64,000 bases of DNA from Platerodrilus igneus (Eukaryota; Arthropoda; Insecta; Coleoptera; Lycidae): positions 2,594,001 to 2,658,000 of the forward strand of contig JARFIW010000941.1 of the NCBI GenBank assembly GCA_036346225.1, given 5' to 3'. The notes under the pieces are model-generated. The model made no database searches. It worked only from the letters and a program-made list of their open reading frames with translations, and was not told the DNA's origin. Below, one piece after another: positions 58,643 to 64,000 of the stretch (its first letter is position 1; the number at the start of each line of letters is the position of its first letter). The position numbers and the translations under genes are program-made.

Positions 58643-59227
58643 GTTCTCAGACAATGAGATCATCGGGCGCCATTACTTCTTTGTAGTCAAAACGAAATCA
58701 AGCTGTACTATTCAAAATAATGACAACATTTCTAACCTTTAAAAACTAACATAGGAATTTGACAACCTTCAGCTATGGATGAATATTATACAAAATAATC
58801 TTACCTTAGATTAAAATTTACAGTAACTTAAAAATTATATTTTTAATGGGAACAACCTAATTCTATTGGTGGACTTTACTAATGCAAAAACTACTCAAAT
58901 GAAATGTGATCATAATTATTTCTAAGAGAGCGTCACAACCAGTTATTGATACCCGCGATAAATCTCATTTACGAAAGTCTCGAAAATATTATCTCGTTTA
59001 TGAAGTAAGATTTGAGATGAGATTAAGGTTTCTATTTGCAAGATTGTTACGGTATTCTACACGTACAAGAAAAAAAGTAAAGCATAGAGATTAACCCGCA
59101 CAGAGTACCGTAACGAAAAAGAAAAAAGAAATCCAAATAAGTAATGCTGTGCTAGCTAGAAAGTGCTAGCTAGAAAGTGGAGTGGATCACAAAGAAAGAA
59201 AAAGAAAACCTCAAATTAATGAATTTT
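58643..59227. other. No gene recognised
   Basis: AT-rich. GTGCTAGCTAGAAA is directly repeated (59149-59180), a small duplication. Confidence 0.45.
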
Positions 59228-59360
59228 ATTTACAAAACCTCTAATTAAAAGAGCATAATACAAAAAGAAAATTTGCAAAACCTCCAGTTAAAAGAACATG
59301 ATACCAAAAAGAACATTTACAAAACATCCAGATAAAAGAAAATGGTACAGAAAGAAAGTC
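59228..59360. repeat. Tandem repeat, 43-44-bp unit, three copies
   Basis: Units start at 59228, 59271 and about 59315 with ATTT(A/G)CAAAACCTC, followed by AATTAAAAGAGCAT-like sequence and a purine-rich end. Divergence between the units is moderate. About 60 bp of similar AT-rich duplication (TAATATTTATATA..ATTAAACAAA) follows at 59477 and 59540. Confidence 0.8.
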
Positions 59361-59599
59361 AAATCGTCTAAAAAATAACATTTGTCTTACATATCTCGGA
59401 GGATTTACATAGTGCGAAAACCTTCGCAAAAATAATTAATACCCTCTGCTACTTCAAATTAATTTTTAGCCTCAGTTCTAATATTTATATAGAACAAAAT
59501 TAAACAAAGAAAATATATGGTAATTTTACCCACAAGCCTAATATTTATATAAAGCAGAAATTAAACAAAAATATGTATAGCAGACTGTTTTAAGTCCCG

Positions 59600-61020
59600 T
59601 GGTTAACACGATTTTAAATCTATAATTTCAAAATAGCCATAAAAATAAAATACATATTCTCCACAGGTAACACTTGATAAGTAAATAATAAAATGTAACG
59701 GTAAATTACAGCAACAAAAAAAAGAAACCATCTATCGATTAAAATGCATTTCGCTGTAGCCATAAAAAATATTAAAAAAAGTCACACTTATGTAATAGTG
59801 TACCCTAAATTTTTATATAGAAAATTTATATGGTCACCCAATGTAAAACTGAATCTCTAAATAAATACCCCAATAGTAACAGTCATCTTCATAAGCACAC
59901 TCCGACGACTTGAATGAAGTAAGTTTAAGTTCTACACCAGAACATCTTCAATTATGCGATGCGTAATCTAAAATGTTAAAAAATTCCAGCCCAATTTTCC
60001 ATGAGGATAATTGTCAAAACGATATAGAGAAGTAACAACAACTTTTATGGCTTGGCGTGACGCTTTAGTTTTAATTTGTCACAGCGTAGCCTTGGAGGTT
60101 TTGATATTTACAGTTGTGGCACAACAACTTTTTGTAGTTGACATTGCAGCATCGCGGACAACAGTATGTGATTTTATGTTCCAATACCAACTAGTTTGAA
60201 TACTTCAATGAAGAGAATTAACCATTATCTGGAAATTGAAATCTTGCCTTAAACAAATTCGCCATGCTACTCCAATTATTAAAGAATGGACATTTCATCG
60301 ATACATCGCTAAGGATAACCAAATATCAGACGTACGACGTCATTCCATTCAATAAATAATTTATTTTCTTGAATTTGGCTTATGTAGTTTAAAATCACTT
60401 ATTAAAGGAAATAACATATTTCTGATTTTCCACAAACGAAACTAAAACTTTCTTAAAAGGAATTAACGAGATATATCTATGGTACAACCAATTTATACAA
60501 GAAAGGTAACTCAAATGTCCAAAAACAGAAAATGCACAGCCAACTACGATCGATTATGTGGAAAAACCACGTTAACTTTATGTAGTGGAGCAAGTCGTAA
60601 ATCGACCCAAGGACTTATGCAAGGCGTGTATGGTCAGCTTCCTACATTTTCGTATAAGATTATAAAAAAATATAATATAAACCAATGCATAATGCCGTGC
60701 GAAAATAAGTGGGGCGAAAATAACCTAGCCGAAACGCGTTTGCTATATTAGAGTATTTCTGAAAGCAAATGTTCTAAACACCTAACCACTTTTTAAACTT
60801 ATTATAATTTTTTAAGAAAATACCAGATTTTAAAGCTATACCAAAATAGAGTAAATTTGCAGTATTTAAATTATAATTACATGTACTAATAAAACATACA
60901 GGGTGTTGAATAAGCAATCATTGCAGTTGACAAAGTTGTCGAAAATGTTAATGAAAATTTGCAAATGACCGCGAATACGGTAATGAGTGTGAAATTTAAT
61001 TACATAAGAACGAAAATATT
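59600..61020. other. No gene recognised
   Basis: A 90-codon plus-strand frame at 60479-60751 has no recognisable domain, start context or paralogue. I do not call it a gene. Confidence 0.4.
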
Positions 61021-61125
61021 TGCGTGCAGGGACGGCACGTAACAAGACGACACGAGAATCTTTAAGATCTCGTCTTGAATCTCTCACGAGAAATCTAGTG
61101 TCTTGCACAAGCCTAGTACCGTAAA
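61021..61125. repeat. Self-complementary patch of unknown family
   Basis: Contains ACACGAGAATCTTTAAGATC, TCGTCTTGAATCTCTCACGA and GAAATCTAGTGTCTTGCAC in succession, in which TCTCGT/ACGAGA and GTGTC/GACAC blocks recur in both orientations. It looks like the terminus of a DNA element, but no partner end was found. Confidence 0.4.
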
Positions 61126-61479
61126 CATTTTTTCAAATTTAACAACTAAAAGTTACTAGTGAGTTAATACCTTAAGCGTTTGTGTTTGTACTTCTTTATA
61201 ATTTATTTCGAAATTTTAAATGTAGATTGGTTGGTATTCATGAAGTAGGAAATGAAGCAATCCTGAAGAGATTGTTTTGTTGAATAATAAATTACCGAAG
61301 GAGAATTAGTGTTTATTAAAAGTAAAGCATGATATTATCGTGCAAGGAAGTTTTGAATATTTTAAATTATTCAAGAATATGTACGTATGTGAATTTAAAT
61401 GTAACTTTTGTTGGCAGATTTTGTGTTAGCTAAAGCATAATTAATTAGTATTTTGGAAGGGACAATAAAATTATATAAC

Positions 61480-62280
61480 GAAAAAGCGGAGATTTTATTG
61501 ATAGCTATGTTTGTTATTAACGACACTACCAAAAAGATTTAGATTTATAAATGTAATGTAATTTAATATTGGAAATAGGAAAACTTAGAGAGAGATCAAC
61601 TGCTTTGCCGATGAGCTAGGTTTTAGGTGCTTTTAGATTTTTTTGTTTATTGCACCTGACCATAGTGAGATCAAGCAATTTAAACTTTTCAAAGAAAGTA
61701 TATTATATATTTAGCTTGAAATTACTTTACGTTAATAAAGTTAAGTTTATGTTGAAATTTTATTTTAATTTATTTTAAAACTAGGTACAGATTATAAAGG
61801 ATATTCAGCTACCCCAATGATGGTATCTTATTTGAAAGAGGCATTTTATTTTGAGAAATCTCTTCAAATACGACAAAATTAATAAGTGTTTTTAAAGTAT
61901 TTTCAAGAAAGGTAAATATAAAGTGATAAAATTTAGGATACCGAAGCAAGGGAGATTTGTGCAGAATATCCGTTTTCCGTGTAAGAATAATATCAAATGG
62001 AATTAATGTGACAGACGATTTGGTGCCACTCAATTATAACAAGTAGAAATAGTTTTTCAGGGTACGTGATTAGTGTGGCGTTGTTTTTTCCTGCCTATTT
62101 TTTTTTTTTTTTTTATTTGGAATTCCTCTTTTATAATTCCTCCATAGAAACCCCGTCCCGCACCACAACAGTACACGGACGCACCCTTATATTGTTACTA
62201 GGTACCCGTCCCTTCCGAGTAAATTAAAATTTATTAACTTAGCGCTTACTTTACCTGTAACGAATTAAGAACCACAATAG
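61480..62280. repeat. Dispersed repeat A, copy 2
   Basis: Aligns on the same strand with 21830-23070 (anchors ATGTTTGTTATTAACGACA, AATGTAATTTAATATTG, GTGACAGACG and CACCCTTATATTGTTAC). It lacks the ~300-bp middle piece of copy 1. Non-coding, family unknown. Confidence 0.7.
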
Positions 62281-62990
62281 AATCAGAAAACGCAAACCTT
62301 GTTTGATGATGCATTGTGGGGAATATGTTCGAATGATGCAATTTAAAGTTTGCTAGAATAAAGCAGCACATAATTCTGGACAGCAGCAGTTTTTATTGGA
62401 GCCAATTTCGTCTTGCGGTATAACAAAATACCCCTGACACAGCCATCCAGAGAGTTCGTTCGGGAGTAAACTACGGCATTATATGCCTTTTCAGAAGCAT
62501 CAAAAAAATCACACAAGTTGTAAATACGTTACCCCAGAATACCCTACGTGTTGAGGAAATTTAAAGTCCGAAAATTGAAAAATTGTTTACTGAAATTTGT
62601 TCCACAAGCCTTTACTATATGGAAGGGTTTCTTCATCATAAAACAACTTTAATATCCATAGTTGCGTAACTAATAACTTAGTAAAAATTCTCACGGGAGA
62701 TAAGAGCCCTAGTGTATCTCAAATTTCAACGACAGCGAAATGAATATTTTGCTTTGTATAGATTTCGTTTGGAAATTTGACCGCAAATTTCAAATTATTA
62801 AAGTTTGGACGCCATTTAAGATCCATAACCTTTAAAAAATTGCTTTAATAATGAACAGCATTTCCCATTCAAATATTTTAAATAATTTCGATTGTCAAAT
62901 GCGGAGAATTTGTTGCCCATTTAACTAACTGAAATCCCCCAGTCGTAAAGGCCAATTAGTTTTTTATAAAGAAGTTTAGTAGTACTTATA
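62281..62990. other. No gene recognised
   Basis: AT-rich, no domain, RNA or repeat recognised. Confidence 0.45.
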
Positions 62991-63545
62991 AAATAGCGTA
63001 GTTGGTATGCGTGTGATTACTACACACAAGGTACCGGATTTTAGTCCCGACACGGTCCGCTTGGAAAATGTTGGGCGAGCATTTTTCACAAAAATACGCC
63101 CTCGTTCGGATGAGAGGTAAAATGGTGGTCCCGTGTGTGAGTGTTGTCACGCACGTTAAAGATCCATACCTTGCTTGGAACAGCAAGGGTTCGACAAAAT
63201 TTAAAAAATTTTCAGGTAAAAAAAACTCACTTCCTGACCAATGTAGTACTTTCGGGTGAAGCATTGGAAAACCAAATGTAAGGTACTTATAGACTCGTGT
63301 TCGCATCCCGACACGGTCCGCTTGAAAAATGTTAGGCGAGCATTTTTCACAAAAATTCACCCTCGTTCGGATGAGAGGTAAAATGGAGGTCCCGTGTGTG
63401 ACTGTTGTCACGCACGTTAAAGATCCTTACCTTGCTTGGAACAGCAAGGGTTTGGCAAAATTCCAAATTTTCCAAGTAAAAAAAACTCACTTCCTGGCCA
63501 ATGTAGTACCTTCGGGTGGAGCATTGGAAAATCACATTCATTCAC
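62991..63545 (+). mobile_element. tRNA-derived SINE, tandem (about 262-bp unit)
   Basis: The head resembles a tRNA promoter: an A-box-like TAGCGTAGTTGGTATGC (62994-63010) and a B-box-like GGATTTTAGTCCC (63036-63048). The body starts CCCGACACGGTCCGCTTG at 63046 and again at 63308, so two bodies are in tandem. The second is preceded only by a partial head with a better B box (GTGTTCGCATCCC, 63298-63310). The body includes CTCGTTCGGATGAGAGGTAA, GGTCCCGTGTGTGA and CACGCACGTTAAAGATCC, a central segment I recognise from other invertebrate tRNA-derived SINEs, and a small hairpin CCTTGCT/AGCAAGG. The frames on both strands here are not genes. Confidence 0.75.
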
Positions 63546-64000
63546 CCCATCCAGCTCCCAAAATTTTTGTAACAAAGGTTCTACTCCTCGGACTCTTGAA
63601 CACAGCAATAAACCTGTAATTTGGTCGAGACGTTCTGAATTGGAATTTGACTCATAATAGTGATTCTTAATGTGGAATTTATGACCACCGGTAAATCGGG
63701 ACTTAAGAATTTTAATGATTCCAAAATATGAGGCATCTATAACAGCGTGAATTTCTACAAGGCGGCAAAAAGTTTAGTTGGCTAAACGTAAATTACTGAA
63801 ATGTTTACAAACTACTGGATCGACAACGCAAAATTGCAAACAATCCGTGATTTTGCGTAATACAAACGATTGCACTTTATATTTCACATCATCATTATGT
63901 TGAAATGTAATTGATATTTGCGTTTGATCGCAAACAGGTTTGGAAGGCGCAATAGACGTAAAGATTTTATATACAGATAATTGAAGCAAGTGGCAGCATT
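63546..64000. other. No gene recognised to the window end
   Basis: A minus-strand frame at 63774-63989 has no recognised domain but continues close to the window edge, so a partial gene cannot be excluded. Confidence 0.35.

Noticed and set aside
60479..60751. 90-codon plus-strand frame
   Set aside because: No domain or paralogue recognised, composition as in the surrounding non-coding DNA.
60866..61108. Minus-strand frame with Arg/Asp-rich start (RDSRRDLKDSR)
   Set aside because: Derived from the self-complementary TCTCGT/ACGAGA patch; not a credible protein.
63068..63657. Overlapping frames on both strands with repeated peptides
   Set aside because: They are translations of the tandem SINE body; the repetition of peptides follows from the DNA repeat.
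1..64000. CRISPR arrays, tRNA or rRNA genes, bacterial operons
   Set aside because: No regularly spaced identical repeats with unique spacers, no cloverleaf other than the SINE head, and no ribosome-binding-site-led gene clusters; the sequence is eukaryotic.

Overview
The window looks like AT-rich, repeat-dominated DNA from an arthropod, probably an insect. The basis is the content: BEL/Pao LTR retrotransposons, Tc1/mariner-type DNA transposons, RTE/CRE-like LINE fragments whose 3' tails end in (CAT/ATG)n, a tRNA-derived SINE, and many AT microsatellites. I cannot name the species. I see no confident host protein-coding gene and no tRNA, rRNA or CRISPR. Almost every longer reading frame that I can recognise belongs to a broken transposable element.

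Layout. 0-8.4 kb: two LINE 3' ends (minus), a degraded cut-and-paste-transposase-like gene (2.96-5.25 kb, minus), a 79-bp LINE tail with a perfect 12-bp target-site duplication (TSD), a 70-bp tandem repeat, and the remains of a C2H2 zinc-finger gene. 8.4-11.9 kb: nothing recognised. 11.9-20.9 kb: one near-complete BEL/Pao element with both LTRs, a 5-bp TSD (CAGCC), a tRNA-Tyr-like primer site, gag, protease, reverse transcriptase (RT), RNase H and integrase. It carries an internal duplication of protease/RT and a nested 809-bp solo LTR with its own 4-bp TSD. 20.9-24.8 kb: dispersed repeats and AT arrays. 24.8-28.4 kb: a second, more decayed BEL/Pao element (minus), followed by GT-rich tandem repeats.

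29-52.5 kb is the most unusual part: a chain of roughly 1.5-2.2-kb LTR-like blocks separated by (AT)n arrays. Several have a TATA box followed by a conserved GCTCTCTT, a CAG|GTAA donor-like site, and near the 3' end a sequence complementary to the 3' end of tRNA-Lys, followed by CACAGCA abutting the AT array. Pairs of blocks are homologous (31.7-33.9 with 42.8-45.0 kb; 34.0-37.9 with 48.7-50.6 kb; 23.7-24.7 with the pieces at 41.2-46.1 kb). The nesting gives an order of insertion, including a 1298-bp Tc1/mariner element with 25-bp perfect terminal inverted repeats (TIRs) and a DD41D-type catalytic spacing. 53.3-55.5 kb is a second LINE (plus), with its RT active site mutated. 55.5-64 kb has little coding signal but holds a long palindrome, a 122-bp foldback with 40-bp arms, short tandem repeats, and a tandem tRNA-derived SINE at 63.0-63.5 kb.

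The parts do not form a host pathway. They are layers of selfish elements inserted into one another, and all interpretation of families is from motifs read by eye.
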